A stretch of DNA of 36,507 bases from an uncultured Oscillospiraceae bacterium (GCA_934565775.1 CAKTIN010000009.1:1-36507), one strand, 5' to 3'; numbered from the stretch's first letter, positions 1 through 8,713 are shown. The notes: generated by a model from the sequence alone, not told the origin. Numbers and translations are program-made.

Positions 1-6
1 GTGGAG

Positions 7-258
7 CTACACGGTTGCAAAAGCATCAAAAAAAGCCGTAGCCTCTGAATGGAACATTTCAGAGGCTTCTCTACCGATGTCCGTCAGCAGCCCCTTCAGG
101 TCGTCGAAGGGCATGGAGTAGCGCTGGGACAGATAGCGCAGGGAGGCGCCCAGTTCTCCGTCCGGGCCGCCGTATTGGGAAATGATGATCGATGCCAGCC
201 GGGGATTCGGCTTGTCGATTTTGACCGGGTATTGCAGCTTCTTTTGATAGGTAAACAT
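7..258 (-). pseudogene. cotJC: Truncated CotJC (manganese catalase-like spore coat protein), N-terminal part only
   Basis: The first ~60 of 83 residues match the start of CotJC from memory of the family: FTYQKKLQYPVKI, then IIISQYGGPDGELGASLRYL and a segment ending LLTDIG. CotJC is a manganese-catalase-fold protein of the inner spore coat, normally about 190-200 residues with di-manganese Glu/His ligands. Here the homology stops right after LLTDIG, where the family continues with a Thr-Glu-Glu-Leu type segment carrying a ligand. The last ~23 codons run through a terminator hairpin and are unlike CotJC. The start ATG has a strong AAGGAGG that overlaps the stop of the upstream cotJAB gene, so the 5' half of the operon looks intact. 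The product should lack most metal ligands and is probably non-functional. A deletion, a rearrangement or an assembly join would all explain it. Confidence 0.75.
31..62 (-). terminator. Intrinsic terminator inside the end of the cotJC fragment
   Basis: Read on the minus strand, a perfect 10-bp stem (AGCCTCTGAA with TTCAGAGGCT, 8-base loop) is followed after four bases by a run of seven T. This is a normal intrinsic terminator, but it lies inside the reading frame of the shortened cotJC instead of after a stop codon. Confidence 0.7.
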
Positions 259-270
259 AACGCGCCCTCC

Positions 271-726
271 TTATGCCTTTTTGCCCGGGTATTCCCAGGG
301 CCAGGGCTCATCCAGCCAGGCGTAGCCCTCGCTCTGCACCGGGGTCATGTGGTTCAGCGGCCCGCAGAGCGCCACATATTGCTCATACCCCTTCTGGTAC
401 AGCGCCTGATAGGCCCGGTAGAGTTCCAGCGCCTCGGTATCGGCCCGGTGGGTGTCCAGGTACAGGGCCAGCTCCTGAATGGCAAAGCCCAGGGCCTGCA
501 GCTCATGGGCGGGGGTGTCGGACAGCTCCTGGGTGTTGACCAGGTTCATAAAGGGGAGATCCAGCCCCGGGAACAGGGTGCCGCGGATGAGGCCCTTCCG
601 CGCCTCATATTTTGCAGCCCCCTCCTGCTGGAAGGGGACATAGGGATTGGCCAGTGGGGCGACACAGGGCAGCCGCCCTTCCCCCTCCCTGGGCTCCAGA
701 GCGGGGTTTTCATGCAGATCGTCCAA
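271..726 (-). CDS. Fused spore coat protein CotJA-CotJB
   Basis: A 151-residue protein that joins two coat proteins usually encoded separately. Residues ~20-66 match CotJA (PLANPYVPFQ, a KGLIRGTLFPGLDLPF-type end). Residues ~70-146 match CotJB: a helical ELQALGFAIQELALYLDTH segment and the closing WLDEPWPWEY motif. In Bacillus, CotJA, CotJB and CotJC are made in the mother cell and assemble into the coat together. The likely start is a TTG preceded by AAAGGAGG with a 6-base gap; no ATG lies nearby. The cotJC fragment follows 12 bases downstream. The fusion is in frame with no stop or restart at the junction. Confidence 0.85.
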   Translation of the reverse strand: MDDLHENPALEPREGEGRLPCVAPLANPYVPFQQEGAAKYEARKGLIRGTLFPGLDLPFMNLVNTQELSDTPAHELQALGFAIQELALYLDTHRADTEALELYRAYQALYQKGYEQYVALCGPLNHMTPVQSEGYAWLDEPWPWEYPGKKA

Positions 727-841
727 GATAATTCCTCCTTTGATGGGGTGAAACCTGTCGGTTCAACTCATGTTACGCCGGGGCCGGGGCTTTTGTGCAT
801 ACCCGGCGGCAGGAGGCATAGGGTGAATTGAGGTGGGGAGC

Positions 842-1552
842 ATGGCATATTGGAAGCGGTTCGGGTTTCTCTATTTTCTGGCGGCGGCTCTGTGCTGCGC
901 CTTGGCGCTGCTGGCCGGGGACGCGGTGACGGCTCTGTCGGAGGGGGAGGCCCTGCCCCGGCAGACGACGATCGTGATCGATCCGGGGCACGGCGGCGAG
1001 GACGGCGGGGCGGTGTCCTGCACCGGGGTACAGGAGAGCGAGCTGAATCTGGCCGTCAGCCTGCGGCTGGATGCGCTGCTGCACTTTTTGGGCTATCCCA
1101 CGGTCCTGGTCCGGGATTCGGATACTGCGATTTACGGCCCTGGGGCGCGAACCATAGCGGAGAAGAAGGTGTCCGATCTGAAAAACCGGGTGGCCCTGGT
1201 GAACGGGGTCCCGGAGGCGCTGCTGCTGAGCATTCACCAGAATCAGTTCCCCGACGGGAAATATGCCGGAGCGCAGGTGTTTTACGCCGCGACCCCCGGG
1301 AGCCGGGAGCTGGCGGAGGCCATGCAGGGGGACTTTGTGACGGCGCTGAATCCCGGCAGCCGCCGCCGGTGCAAGGAGGCGAAAAACGTCTATCTCATGC
1401 AGCATATCCGCTGCACGGCGGTGCTGGTGGAGTGCGGCTTCCTGTCCAATCCCGGGGAGGAGGCCAGACTGCGGGACCCGGCCTACCAGCGGCAGGTGGC
1501 CTGCGTCATTGCCGCCGCAGCAGCCCGGTACCTGGCAGGGCAGACGGCTTAG
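842..1552 (+). CDS. cwlD: N-acetylmuramoyl-L-alanine amidase, CwlD-like
   Basis: A 236-residue amidase_3 family protein, about the length of Bacillus subtilis CwlD. An N-terminal hydrophobic segment (residues ~7-26) should act as signal or membrane anchor. The catalytic domain shows IDPGHGGEDGG with zinc ligand H50, a Glu in the ESELNLAVS segment, SIHQNQF near residue 138 (second His) and VECGFLSNP near residue 201 (catalytic Glu). CwlD-type enzymes remove the peptide from cortex muramic acid as a step to muramic delta-lactam, needed for cortex breakdown at germination. Presence of cotJ next door fits a sporulation role. The ATG at 842 is preferred because AGGTGGGG lies just ahead; a GTG three codons upstream has no good ribosome site. 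Assignment to CwlD rather than another amidase_3 rests on length and architecture. Confidence 0.85.
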   Translation: MAYWKRFGFLYFLAAALCCALALLAGDAVTALSEGEALPRQTTIVIDPGHGGEDGGAVSCTGVQESELNLAVSLRLDALLHFLGYPTVLVRDSDTAIYGPGARTIAEKKVSDLKNRVALVNGVPEALLLSIHQNQFPDGKYAGAQVFYAATPGSRELAEAMQGDFVTALNPGSRRRCKEAKNVYLMQHIRCTAVLVECGFLSNPGEEARLRDPAYQRQVACVIAAAAARYLAGQTA

Positions 1553-1596
1553 GGCCGCAAAGGGGAGGGGAGCGCCTGCCCGCATAAGAAGAAACA

Positions 1597-1642
1597 CCGG
1601 GGGCGGCCTCGTAAGGAGTGGACCGCCCCCGGCGCTTTATTT
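1597..1642 (+). terminator. Terminator between cwlD and uvrB
   Basis: A perfect 10-bp GC stem (CCGGGGGCGG with CCGCCCCCGG, 16-base loop) is followed on the plus strand by CGCTTTATTTTTTC. It ends the amidase transcript. uvrB converges on it and ends inside its T tract; on the minus strand a weaker TTTCTTCTT follows the stem, so it may serve both directions. Confidence 0.8.
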
Positions 1643-3607
1643 TTTCTTGTCGCCCCGGAGCTCGATGATCTGATCCCGGAGCAGGGCGGCGTATTCGAAT
1701 TCCATCATCTTCGCCGCCTCCTTCATCTGCTTTTCCAGCTTGGCAATCTCCCGCTCCCGCTCGACCTTCGTCATCTTTACGCCGTCCCGGCGCCGGCCCT
1801 CGCCCTTGGAGGAGCTGATCTCAATGAGATCCCGGACGGATTTCCGGATGGTCTGGGGCACGATGCCGTGGGCCTTGTTGTAGGCGTCCTGGATGCCCCG
1901 GCGGCGCTCGGTTTCGGACATGGCCTGCTCCATGGCGGGGGTCACCCGGTCCGCGTAGAGGATCACCTTGCCCTGGGCGTTTCGGGCGGCCCGGCCGATG
2001 GTCTGAATGAGGCTGGTCTCGGAGCGGAGGAAGCCCTCCTTGTCCGCGTCCAGAATGGCGACCAGGCTGACCTCCGGCAGGTCCAGCCCCTCCCGCAGGA
2101 GGTTGATGCCCACCAGCACGTCAAATTTCGCCAGGCGCAGGTCCCGGATAATTTCCATGCGCTCCATGGCTCCCACATCCGAGTGCATATACCGCACCCG
2201 AATGCCGGCCTTCTGGAGATAGGCGGTCAGATCCTCCGCCATTTTCTTGGTCAGGGTGGTCACCAGGGTGCGCTCATCCCGGGCAACGCGGGTGTTGACC
2301 TCCCCAATGAGGTCGTCAATCTGCCCTTCAATGGGCCTTACCTCCACTTCTGGGTCCAAAAGACCGGTGGGACGGATAACCTGCTCCACGATCTGCCCGG
2401 CCCGCTCGGTCTCATAGGGGCCCGGGGTGGCGGAGACATAGACCACCTGGTTGATCTTCTGAGCAAATTCGTCAAAGTTCAGGGGCCGGTTGTCAAAGGC
2501 GGAGGGCAGACGGAAGCCGTAATTGACCAGGCTTTCCTTCCGGCTCCGGTCCCCGGCGTACATGGCCCGCACCTGGGGCAGGGTCACATGGCTCTCGTCG
2601 ATGAACATGAGAAAATCCTTCGGGAAGTAGTCCAGCAGCGTGGTGGGCGGAGTGCCCGGGGCCCGGCCGGAGATCACCCGGGAGTAGTTTTCGATTCCGG
2701 AGCAGAAGCCAATCTCCCCCATCATCTCCAGATCGTAGTTGGTCCGCTGGGCGATCCGCTGGGCCTCAATCAGCTTGTCCTGGCTGCGGAAGAACGCCAC
2801 CTGCTGGTCGCATTCCTTCCGGATCTCCTCCATGGCCCGGGCCATTTTCTCCTTGGAGGCCACATAGTGGCTGGCGGGGTAGATGGCTACGTGCTCCACA
2901 TACCGCTCCGCCATGCCGGTCAGGGCGTTGACCTCGGAGATGCGGTCGATTTCGTCGCCGAAAAACTCAACCCGGATGGCCCGGCCGTTCCAGTAGGCGG
3001 GGTAGATCTCCACGGTATCCCCCCGGACCCGGAATTTATTCCGGGAGAAGTCGATGTCGTTGCGCTCATAGCGGATCTCCGTGAGCTTTTTCAGCAGCTG
3101 ATCCAGAGGGTAGGTCTGCCCGGCCCGGAGAGAAATGACCATGTTTTTGTAGTCAATGGGGTCGCCCAAGCCGTAAATGCAGGACACGGAGGCCACCACG
3201 ATCACATCCCGCCGCTCGAACAGGGCGGAGGTGGCGGAGTGACGCAGACGCTCGATCTCGTCGTTGATGGCGGAGTCCTTTTCAATATAGGTGTCCGTGT
3301 GGGCAATATAGGCCTCGGGCTGATAGTAGTCGTAGTAGGAAATAAAGTACTCCACCGCATTATGGGGGAAAAACTCCCGAAACTCGGAGCAGAGCTGAGC
3401 GGCCAGGGTTTTGTTGTGAGCCAGGACCAGGGTGGGGCGGTTCAAGTTGGCGATGACGCTGGCCATGGTGAAGGTCTTGCCGGAGCCGGTGACGCCCAGC
3501 AGCACCTGCTCGTCCATGCCTGCTTCAATGCCCCGGGTCAGGCGCTCAATGGCCTGGGGCTGATCTCCCGTGGCCTGAAATTCCGATACCAGCTGAAAAC
3601 GGTCCAT
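1637..3607 (-). CDS. uvrB: Excinuclease ABC subunit B (UvrB)
   Basis: A 656-residue UvrB, close to the usual 660-670. UvrB is the damage-verifying helicase-like subunit of nucleotide excision repair; it is loaded by UvrA and then recruits UvrC. Visible landmarks: GVTGSGKT Walker A at residues 38-45, the tyrosine-rich beta-hairpin [10 protein letters not shown] near residue 93, FIDESH (Walker B) in the middle, the [14 protein letters not shown] and QTIGRAARN helicase motifs, and a C-terminal UVR domain that binds UvrC. The ATG at 3607 was chosen over an upstream in-frame start because GGGAGGG precedes it and a sigmaA-like promoter lies between. No uvrA or uvrC lies within the window, and no LexA-type box was recognised upstream. 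Confidence 0.98.
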   Translation of the reverse strand: MDRFQLVSEFQATGDQPQAIERLTRGIEAGMDEQVLLGVTGSGKTFTMASVIANLNRPTLVLAHNKTLAAQLCSEFREFFPHNAVEYFISYYDYYQPEAYIAHTDTYIEKDSAINDEIERLRHSATSALFERRDVIVVASVSCIYGLGDPIDYKNMVISLRAGQTYPLDQLLKKLTEIRYERNDIDFSRNKFRVRGDTVEIYPAYWNGRAIRVEFFGDEIDRISEVNALTGMAERYVEHVAIYPASHYVASKEKMARAMEEIRKECDQQVAFFRSQDKLIEAQRIAQRTNYDLEMMGEIGFCSGIENYSRVISGRAPGTPPTTLLDYFPKDFLMFIDESHVTLPQVRAMYAGDRSRKESLVNYGFRLPSAFDNRPLNFDEFAQKINQVVYVSATPGPYETERAGQIVEQVIRPTGLLDPEVEVRPIEGQIDDLIGEVNTRVARDERTLVTTLTKKMAEDLTAYLQKAGIRVRYMHSDVGAMERMEIIRDLRLAKFDVLVGINLLREGLDLPEVSLVAILDADKEGFLRSETSLIQTIGRAARNAQGKVILYADRVTPAMEQAMSETERRRGIQDAYNKAHGIVPQTIRKSVRDLIEISSSKGEGRRRDGVKMTKVEREREIAKLEKQMKEAAKMMEFEYAALLRDQIIELRGDKKK

Positions 3608-3629
3608 ACGGATCCCTCCCTTTTGGGTT

Positions 3630-3658
3630 ATTGTACCATATCGCGCCGGGGTTTGCAA
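3630..3658 (-). promoter_or_regulatory. Probable sigmaA promoter of uvrB
   Basis: Minus strand TTGCAA (-35) and TACAAT (-10) with a 17-base spacer, 23 bases before the uvrB start codon. It makes uvrB independent of the gene upstream. Confidence 0.7.
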
Positions 3659-3682
3659 ATCCCGGCCGAGGGGCAGAGACGG

Positions 3683-4327
3683 TCACGTTGCCCCGCCTGC
3701 CCTCTGGGCCGGATAAAAGGAGAGCGCGCTTGGAGCGCAGGCCCGGACCCGGTCCGCGCCGGGATAGTTCTCCGGGAGCAGAACGGCGCAGGTGTGCGAC
3801 CGGAGCAGCGCCTCCAGGGCGGGGAGGCCCAGGACAAAGCTATACCCATACGCCGGGCTCTCAAAGCAGAAATGGACCTTGCTGTTGGTGAGCTCAGCCA
3901 TCTGCCCCAGCCCCTTCAGCAAAATCTGCTGCGCGTCCGATAGGGTGGTATCCCGCAAAATTGTGACTGCATACGCACCGTGGAGCCGGTTGGGGGATTG
4001 ATAGAAATAATAAGGGCCATGGAAAAACCGATTGGAATCCAGGTCCGCAGGCGTAAGGATCAGGGTAAGGGCCGCCGGAAGCGCAATAACGGTTTCCCTT
4101 CTTCCCCTTTTTGCCAGAATTCCGCCCTCGCGCAGGGAAAAGCGCTCCCGAAATGCGGAAGCAATCAGCCAGAGCCGGAGCCCAATGAAAAAGAGAAGCA
4201 TCGGGATCCCCCAGAGCGCAACCCGGGCAGCGGCAAGAACGATCGCAAGCAGCAAAAATAGGGAGAGAAAGACTGCGTCCCATGCAAAATCTCGGAAATG
4301 GAAGGGACCATACCGCTTAAATTCCAT
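3683..4327 (-). CDS. Small membrane protein of unknown function
   Basis: A 214-residue protein that I do not recognise. Residues ~14-52 form two adjacent hydrophobic segments (FLSLFLLLAIVLAAA and GIPMLLFFIGLRLWLIA) likely to make a membrane hairpin near the N terminus. A soluble C-terminal half of about 150 residues follows, probably cytoplasmic; it resembles the general plan of YcxB-like or PH-like membrane proteins, but no diagnostic motif is seen. The ATG at 4327 has GGAGGCG ahead of it and lies just after a consensus promoter; an upstream in-frame ATG lies inside the promoter and is unlikely. uvrB follows 75 bases downstream with its own promoter. Confidence 0.7.
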   Translation of the reverse strand: MEFKRYGPFHFRDFAWDAVFLSLFLLLAIVLAAARVALWGIPMLLFFIGLRLWLIASAFRERFSLREGGILAKRGRRETVIALPAALTLILTPADLDSNRFFHGPYYFYQSPNRLHGAYAVTILRDTTLSDAQQILLKGLGQMAELTNSKVHFCFESPAYGYSFVLGLPALEALLRSHTCAVLLPENYPGADRVRACAPSALSFYPAQRAGGAT

Positions 4328-4358
4328 TTTTCGCCTCCGCCCGATTGAATTTGCCTTT

Positions 4359-4387
4359 ATCATACCCGCCTTTGCCCCCGCTGTCAA
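4359..4387 (-). promoter_or_regulatory. SigmaA promoter for the membrane protein gene
   Basis: Minus strand TTGACA and TATGAT with a 17-base spacer, a near-perfect consensus. It stands back to back with the plus-strand promoter at 4400-4429; the two -35 hexamers are only 12 bases apart. Confidence 0.8.
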
Positions 4388-4399
4388 TGCCCGGTGGGC

Positions 4400-4429
4400 T
4401 TGACTTGCCCCGGGACGGGCCGGTATAAT
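4400..4429 (+). promoter_or_regulatory. SigmaA promoter for the DUF2974 gene
   Basis: TTGACT and a perfect TATAAT with an 18-base spacer, 34 bases before the start codon of the hydrolase gene. It is divergent from the promoter at 4359-4387. Confidence 0.8.
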
Positions 4430-4463
4430 AGAGGCAAGAATTTGAAATGCAGGAGGGCGACCT

Positions 4464-5597
4464 ATGGCAAATATGATCGATTACCTGGCCTGGCGGGGGG
4501 ACCTGCCTATGGCCCCCGGGCAGCTAAACCAGGTGGATGGGGTCCTTCTGGCCCGGCTGGCTTACCTGCCCTTTGAGCACGTTTTTCTGCCCGGTGTGGA
4601 GCGAATTTCCATCGGCCGGGCGGCGGAGCAGCTGCTGAGCTTGCCGGAGATCGGGAGCCTTCTTCTGATTCCCAGCGACCGGACGCTGCTGGAGGCCTTG
4701 AAGGAGAGCCCCCGGTTCCGGGAGATGGAGCTGTCCGGTTCTGTCAACCAGCTGGACGGCGAGACGCAGACCCAGTTCTCCGCTATTACCATCCGGCTCA
4801 ACGAAAAGGAGCGGTACGTCTCCTTCCGGGGAACGGACAACACCCTCATCGGCTGGAAAGAGGACCTGAATATGTGCTTCGTCTGCCCGGTTCCGGCCCA
4901 GGTGCTGGCGGTGCAGTATCTGGCCGAGACGGCCAGGCTGTACCCCGAGGACCTGATTCCCGGCGGGCACTCCAAGGGGGGAAATCTGGCGGTCTATGCC
5001 GCCGCCTTCTGCCCGGAGGCGGTGCAGGAGCGGATTCCCGGGGTATTCAATTTCGACGGACCCGGCTTTGACGGGAAGGTCCTCTCCACCGCCGGGTACC
5101 GGCGCATCTGCGACCGGGTGAGCACCTTTGTGCCCCAGTCCTCTGTGGTGGGGATGCTGCTGGGCCATGAGGAGAAGTATACCATCGTCCACAGCCAGCA
5201 GTCCGGGCTCATGCAGCACGACGTGTATTCCTGGGATGTGCTCCGGGATCACTTTGCCTGCCTGGAGACGGTGAACAGCAGCAGCCGCTTCATTGACTAT
5301 ACCCTGAAGGCCTGGCTGGGCAGTCTGGATTATGCCCAGCGGGAGAAGTGCATAGACGCGGTGTACAGCGCCCTAATCCAGACCAACGCCACGACCCTGC
5401 GGGAATTTAACGAAAACTGGTTTTCCAATATGCTCTCCGTCCTGCGGAATATGAAGAATCTGGACGAGGAGACCCGGCATCTGGTGGTGCAGACCTTCCT
5501 GCTGCTGGTGAAGAGCGCCCGGGCGGGGCTCAGCCGCATCTGGCAGGCGGAGGGTCCGGAGGAGGGCGGCATAACGCCGATGCAGGAGCATACCTAG
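4464..5597 (+). CDS. DUF2974-type (Mbeg1-like) alpha/beta hydrolase
   Basis: A 377-residue protein of the lipase-like Mbeg1/DUF2974 family, common in Firmicutes and without a well-defined substrate. It opens with NMIDYLAWRGDLP, typical of the family. The nucleophile elbow GGHSKGGNLA places the likely catalytic serine at S170, inside a core that also has the RLNEKERYVSFRGTDNT strand region. A DGPGFDG segment and a later acidic/His-bearing region probably supply the rest of the triad. No signal peptide or membrane span is visible, so it should be cytoplasmic. AGGAGGGCGACCT precedes the ATG. It is transcribed alone from the promoter at 4400-4429; the next gene has its own promoter. Confidence 0.85.
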   Translation: MANMIDYLAWRGDLPMAPGQLNQVDGVLLARLAYLPFEHVFLPGVERISIGRAAEQLLSLPEIGSLLLIPSDRTLLEALKESPRFREMELSGSVNQLDGETQTQFSAITIRLNEKERYVSFRGTDNTLIGWKEDLNMCFVCPVPAQVLAVQYLAETARLYPEDLIPGGHSKGGNLAVYAAAFCPEAVQERIPGVFNFDGPGFDGKVLSTAGYRRICDRVSTFVPQSSVVGMLLGHEEKYTIVHSQQSGLMQHDVYSWDVLRDHFACLETVNSSSRFIDYTLKAWLGSLDYAQREKCIDAVYSALIQTNATTLREFNENWFSNMLSVLRNMKNLDEETRHLVVQTFLLLVKSARAGLSRIWQAEGPEEGGITPMQEHT

Positions 5598-5612
5598 ATT
5601 TCAAATCTATAG

Positions 5613-5640
5613 ATGACAAAAAGTATAGGGGGAGTACAAT
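5613..5640 (+). promoter_or_regulatory. Probable promoter of the M16-like gene
   Basis: ATGACA and TACAAT with a 16-base spacer, 53 bases before the next start codon. No terminator was seen between the DUF2974 stop codon and this promoter, so some read-through is possible. Confidence 0.55.
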
Positions 5641-5692
5641 AAAAGCAAGGCCGGAGGCAAAGACCGGCGGCAGATAAAAGGGGGAGGAGCTT

Positions 5693-6943
5693 ATGGAACG
5701 AAAGAATTTTCTCGCGTATACCCAGGCCGGGTGCCTGGCCGCCCTGGATACGCCCGCCGGCCGGGCGGGGGAGGTTACCGTCGGGCTTTATGTGCGCAAC
5801 GCCGTGGAGCAGGAGGGACCGGAGACCTACGGGCTGACAAATCTGATGGACCTGTATCTGAGCGACCGCATCTGCACCCTTCCGGCTCTGGCAGAGGCGG
5901 AGACCTACTTCTGCACCTACGATGTTTGCAGCCTCTTTCGGGTAACGCTTCCGGGGGAGCGGTGTGTGGAGGCCGCTTTGGGAATGCTGGCGGAGCTGCG
6001 GAAGCTTTCCGAAGCGCCGTGGGACCGGGAGGCCTTTGAGACGGCCCGGGAGGAATGCCGGGAGGCCTGCGGCCGGTACCGTGCGACCTTCCGGAGGAGG
6101 CTGGACCGGGCGGTATGGAGCCCCCGTTTCCGGAGCGCGCCTCTGATTGGATTGAGAAAGACGGTGGGGGCGTTTTCCCTGGAACAGGCCTGGGCCTGGG
6201 CCCGGGCGCATACCGGGCCGGATGACTGCTGCCTGTGCCTGACCGGGGAGGACGCCGTCCGCTATGGACAGGCACTGCGGGACATCCTTCCAACTGCCTG
6301 CCCACCCCGTACCCCGCTGCCCCGCCCGGGGGTCCCCGGGCGCCTGGAGCTCCTGCCATCCCGGCGGGGGCGGGGCGCCGTGGGCCTCTCCTTCCAGGGA
6401 AATGTCCCCCGGGGGGAGCAGCTGAATGTGGAGGCCCTGGGCTTTGCGGTGGATGACCTGCTGGCCGAGACGGGGATGTGCTGGGAGAAGGCATGGTTCG
6501 TTGCAACCGACCCCGTGACCCTCCAGCTCGTTACCCGGACAGAGGGAGAGCGGGCCCCGGAGACGATCCGGCGGGCCGCAGCTGCCCTGAGGGCGCTGCC
6601 GGAGCTTCTGACGGAGGAAAAGGTCCGCGCGCTGGAGGAGGACCTTTGCCGGGTGTACCGGCGGGAGTGGGACGATCCCCTGCGGGCCAATGGCACCTTG
6701 GGGGAAAACGGCCTGTTCCGGACCTATGAGACCGCCAAGCTGCTGGACCTGGCCCACAACCGGCCCTTCCTCTCTGCGGAGAAGATGCTGAAGGTGGCGG
6801 CGGCCCTGTTCACCTCGGGCGGCTGCACCGCCGTGGTGCAGGGCGCGGGGGAGGAGCCCGGCGCCGTGGCAGAGGCTCTGCGGGCCTGGGACGGCGTTGG
6901 GAGAAACGCTCTGCCGGACCTTTCCGGCGGGCCGGAGGCATAA
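5693..6943 (+). CDS. Peptidase M16-like protein lacking the zinc-binding motif
   Basis: A 416-residue protein with the layout of a bacterial M16 (insulinase/processing-protease) subunit. In M16 enzymes an HxxEH motif follows a Gly-Leu/Ala turn. Here the aligned segment at residues 47-56 is GLTNLMDLYL, in which N50, D53 and L54 replace the His, Glu and His, so zinc binding and catalysis should be lost. Further support comes from the long helical region with EAFETAREECREACG, the second-half restart near residue 225, and the closing NGTLGENGLF segment. Inactive M16 partners normally pair with an active subunit, but none lies next to this gene. A good AGGAGCTT ribosome site precedes the ATG. Function unknown; the family call is moderate because it rests on overall pattern. 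Confidence 0.5.
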   Translation: MERKNFLAYTQAGCLAALDTPAGRAGEVTVGLYVRNAVEQEGPETYGLTNLMDLYLSDRICTLPALAEAETYFCTYDVCSLFRVTLPGERCVEAALGMLAELRKLSEAPWDREAFETAREECREACGRYRATFRRRLDRAVWSPRFRSAPLIGLRKTVGAFSLEQAWAWARAHTGPDDCCLCLTGEDAVRYGQALRDILPTACPPRTPLPRPGVPGRLELLPSRRGRGAVGLSFQGNVPRGEQLNVEALGFAVDDLLAETGMCWEKAWFVATDPVTLQLVTRTEGERAPETIRRAAAALRALPELLTEEKVRALEEDLCRVYRREWDDPLRANGTLGENGLFRTYETAKLLDLAHNRPFLSAEKMLKVAAALFTSGGCTAVVQGAGEEPGAVAEALRAWDGVGRNALPDLSGGPEA

Positions 6944-7017
6944 ACCGGCGGGGATTGCCCCTAGGCGCGGGGAATGAGGGGAAGAGCCCCCATCCGGCCT
7001 CCCCATAAAAAACGGAA

Positions 7018-7051
7018 ATCGGAGTCTGCGAAACGCAGGCTCCGATTTTTT
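7018..7051 (+). terminator. Bidirectional terminator between convergent genes
   Basis: Stem ATCGGAG-T-CTGCG with CGCAG-G-CTCCGAT around an AAA loop, one internal mismatch. It is followed by TTTTTT on the plus strand; a run of six A upstream gives a T tract on the minus strand. It ends the M16-like gene and the HTH regulator gene. Confidence 0.85.
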
Positions 7052-7054
7052 ATG

Positions 7055-8497
7055 TCAGGAGAGCTCCTTCTCCAGAATTTGACGGAGGATCTCGTCGGAT
7101 TCCTCCTGGGTGGTGGCGTCCCGGCCCTCGGCCAGGGAGTCGAAGTAGTCCTGGAAAATATGGCACAGGCCGGGCTCCTGGAAATACAGCTCCCGGGTGG
7201 AGGCCTTTCCGCAGAGGGCGACAATGAAGTGGTCGTCTCCCAGGACGGCCACCTCCCAGTGAACCTTCAGAGGGAAGGGGGTGCTTTTCAGAAAGCGGAT
7301 GCGGTACCAGCCCTCCTGGTTGGCCTGACGAAGCTGCTCCAGCAGGAAGCGCCGGTCCTCCCGGTCCAGGGGGTGGGTCATGAATTCGTCCGGGTATTCC
7401 GGAATGACACCTGTCTGCGCGAACGTCAAAAGGCTGTCCTGGTTCATCAATACGGTAGAAGTTCCGGTCCGGCGCAGGGCGCCGGTCTGGGAGAAGGTGG
7501 CAAGAATCCCTGCGAGAAGCTGCTCATAGCCCTCCAGCTGCGGGTTTAAGTACCGCCGGATGATCTCCGGCGTCCAGAATCCGGTGGAGCACAGCCCGCC
7601 CACCAGAAAGCGGGCCTGGCTGCAATCCAGCGCCGCCAGCTGCTTCGGGCGCTGCACCATGGACAGCAGCGTGTCTTCATAGGTCAGCAGCGGCCGGCAC
7701 TGACCGGCGATCCGCTTAAACTGCTCCTGATAGCAGCGCAGGACCTCCGGCTCCCGCAGAAGAATGCCAGAGGCGCAGTCCTGGGAGAGCTGAAGAACGG
7801 CGGAGGGGGTCAGCACCAGGCCGGGGAAAATGCCCATGGGCCCGAAGTGCTCCTCCGGCTTGCCATAGTAAAACAGGGGCTGGTAGTGGGGCACGTCCGT
7901 GCTGTACTGCACAACGCGGTAGGCCTGCTCCACATTGGCCGCAGAGACCATGGCCTGGCTGCTTTCCAGGCAGAACAGATGGTAGACCGTGCTCTGAGTC
8001 CCCAGACTGCTCAGCAGGGAGAACAGGCCGGGCAGCAGACGGGTCTCCGGCTGAAGGAAGAGCCAGACCGTCTGATTCCGGCGGCAGGCCTCGGTGACGG
8101 CTGCGTAAAGCGCCCCGCTGACCTCGGCCTCGCCGTGGAGGGCGGCGCTGGAATCAGAGTCGAGAATGGTAAAGGCGGGCTGGGCAATGGGGGTATCTCT
8201 CCGCCGCTCAATCTCCGGCAGAGCCTGCATGAACCAGGCGGCTTTCTTCCGTGCGGCATAGGCCTCCGGGCCGATCCGGGAAATCTCAAAGGCCTCCAGC
8301 AGAGCGGCCCGCTCGCTGGGGGAGAGCTGCAAATAGCTCATGATCTTCTCCAGATCCTCCGCCTTCCGCAGGGGACGCTTGCCGTTCATGTACTGATGGA
8401 ATGTGGAATGCTTGATGCCGCAATTCTCTGCCAAACGGGTAATATTGACCTTTTTCCCGTGAATGTGCATAGAAAGCAGCTCTGAAAGTTCTGACAT
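7055..8497 (-). CDS. Large HTH (XRE/Cro-like) transcriptional regulator with unknown C-terminal region
   Basis: A 480-residue protein. Residues ~1-55 form a helix-turn-helix: KVNITRLAENCGIKHSTFHQYMNGKRPL has the pattern of the XRE family, followed by ALLEAF and a helical connector. The remaining ~400 residues match nothing I know and show no membrane span; the length suggests a sensing or oligomerisation module. The ATG at 8497 is preceded by AGAGGATA and lies downstream of a recognisable promoter. It is divergent from the zinc-ribbon cluster starting at 8714, sharing about 215 bases of upstream DNA, so control of that cluster is a reasonable guess. That link is inference from position only. 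Confidence 0.75.
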   Translation of the reverse strand: MSELSELLSMHIHGKKVNITRLAENCGIKHSTFHQYMNGKRPLRKAEDLEKIMSYLQLSPSERAALLEAFEISRIGPEAYAARKKAAWFMQALPEIERRRDTPIAQPAFTILDSDSSAALHGEAEVSGALYAAVTEACRRNQTVWLFLQPETRLLPGLFSLLSSLGTQSTVYHLFCLESSQAMVSAANVEQAYRVVQYSTDVPHYQPLFYYGKPEEHFGPMGIFPGLVLTPSAVLQLSQDCASGILLREPEVLRCYQEQFKRIAGQCRPLLTYEDTLLSMVQRPKQLAALDCSQARFLVGGLCSTGFWTPEIIRRYLNPQLEGYEQLLAGILATFSQTGALRRTGTSTVLMNQDSLLTFAQTGVIPEYPDEFMTHPLDREDRRFLLEQLRQANQEGWYRIRFLKSTPFPLKVHWEVAVLGDDHFIVALCGKASTRELYFQEPGLCHIFQDYFDSLAEGRDATTQEESDEILRQILEKELS

Positions 8498-8557
8498 GGT
8501 GGTATCCTCTCTCTTCTCTGTATCTTTCTCTCTTCCGCAGGACAAAACTTTATTTCA

Positions 8558-8586
8558 AGAATACAGAAAAAAAGAGGAAAAGGCAA
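8558..8586 (-). promoter_or_regulatory. Probable promoter of the large HTH regulator
   Basis: Minus strand TTGCCT and TATTCT with a 17-base spacer. The plus-strand side of this intergenic region has only a weak candidate (TTTCGC, 17 bases, TAGAAT at 8640-8668) for the zinc-ribbon cluster, which would fit a promoter that needs an activator. Confidence 0.5.
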
Positions 8587-8713
8587 CCCCTTTTTTGGGC
8601 GCGAATTGAATATTGTTCTGCTACAGAGGATGCTACATCTTTCGCCCCAGAAAAAGAGACGGTAGAATAAAGGGGAAATCTGCCGGAGGGCAGGAGCAAA
8701 AGGAGGAGAGAGA

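Noticed and set aside
49..831. Long plus-strand frame opposite the cotJ genes
   Set aside because: It is an antisense shadow of GC-rich coding DNA; cotJA/cotJB motifs on the minus strand explain the region.
1868..3943. 691-codon plus-strand frame opposite uvrB
   Set aside because: It lacks a ribosome site and family motifs; uvrB on the other strand is unmistakable.
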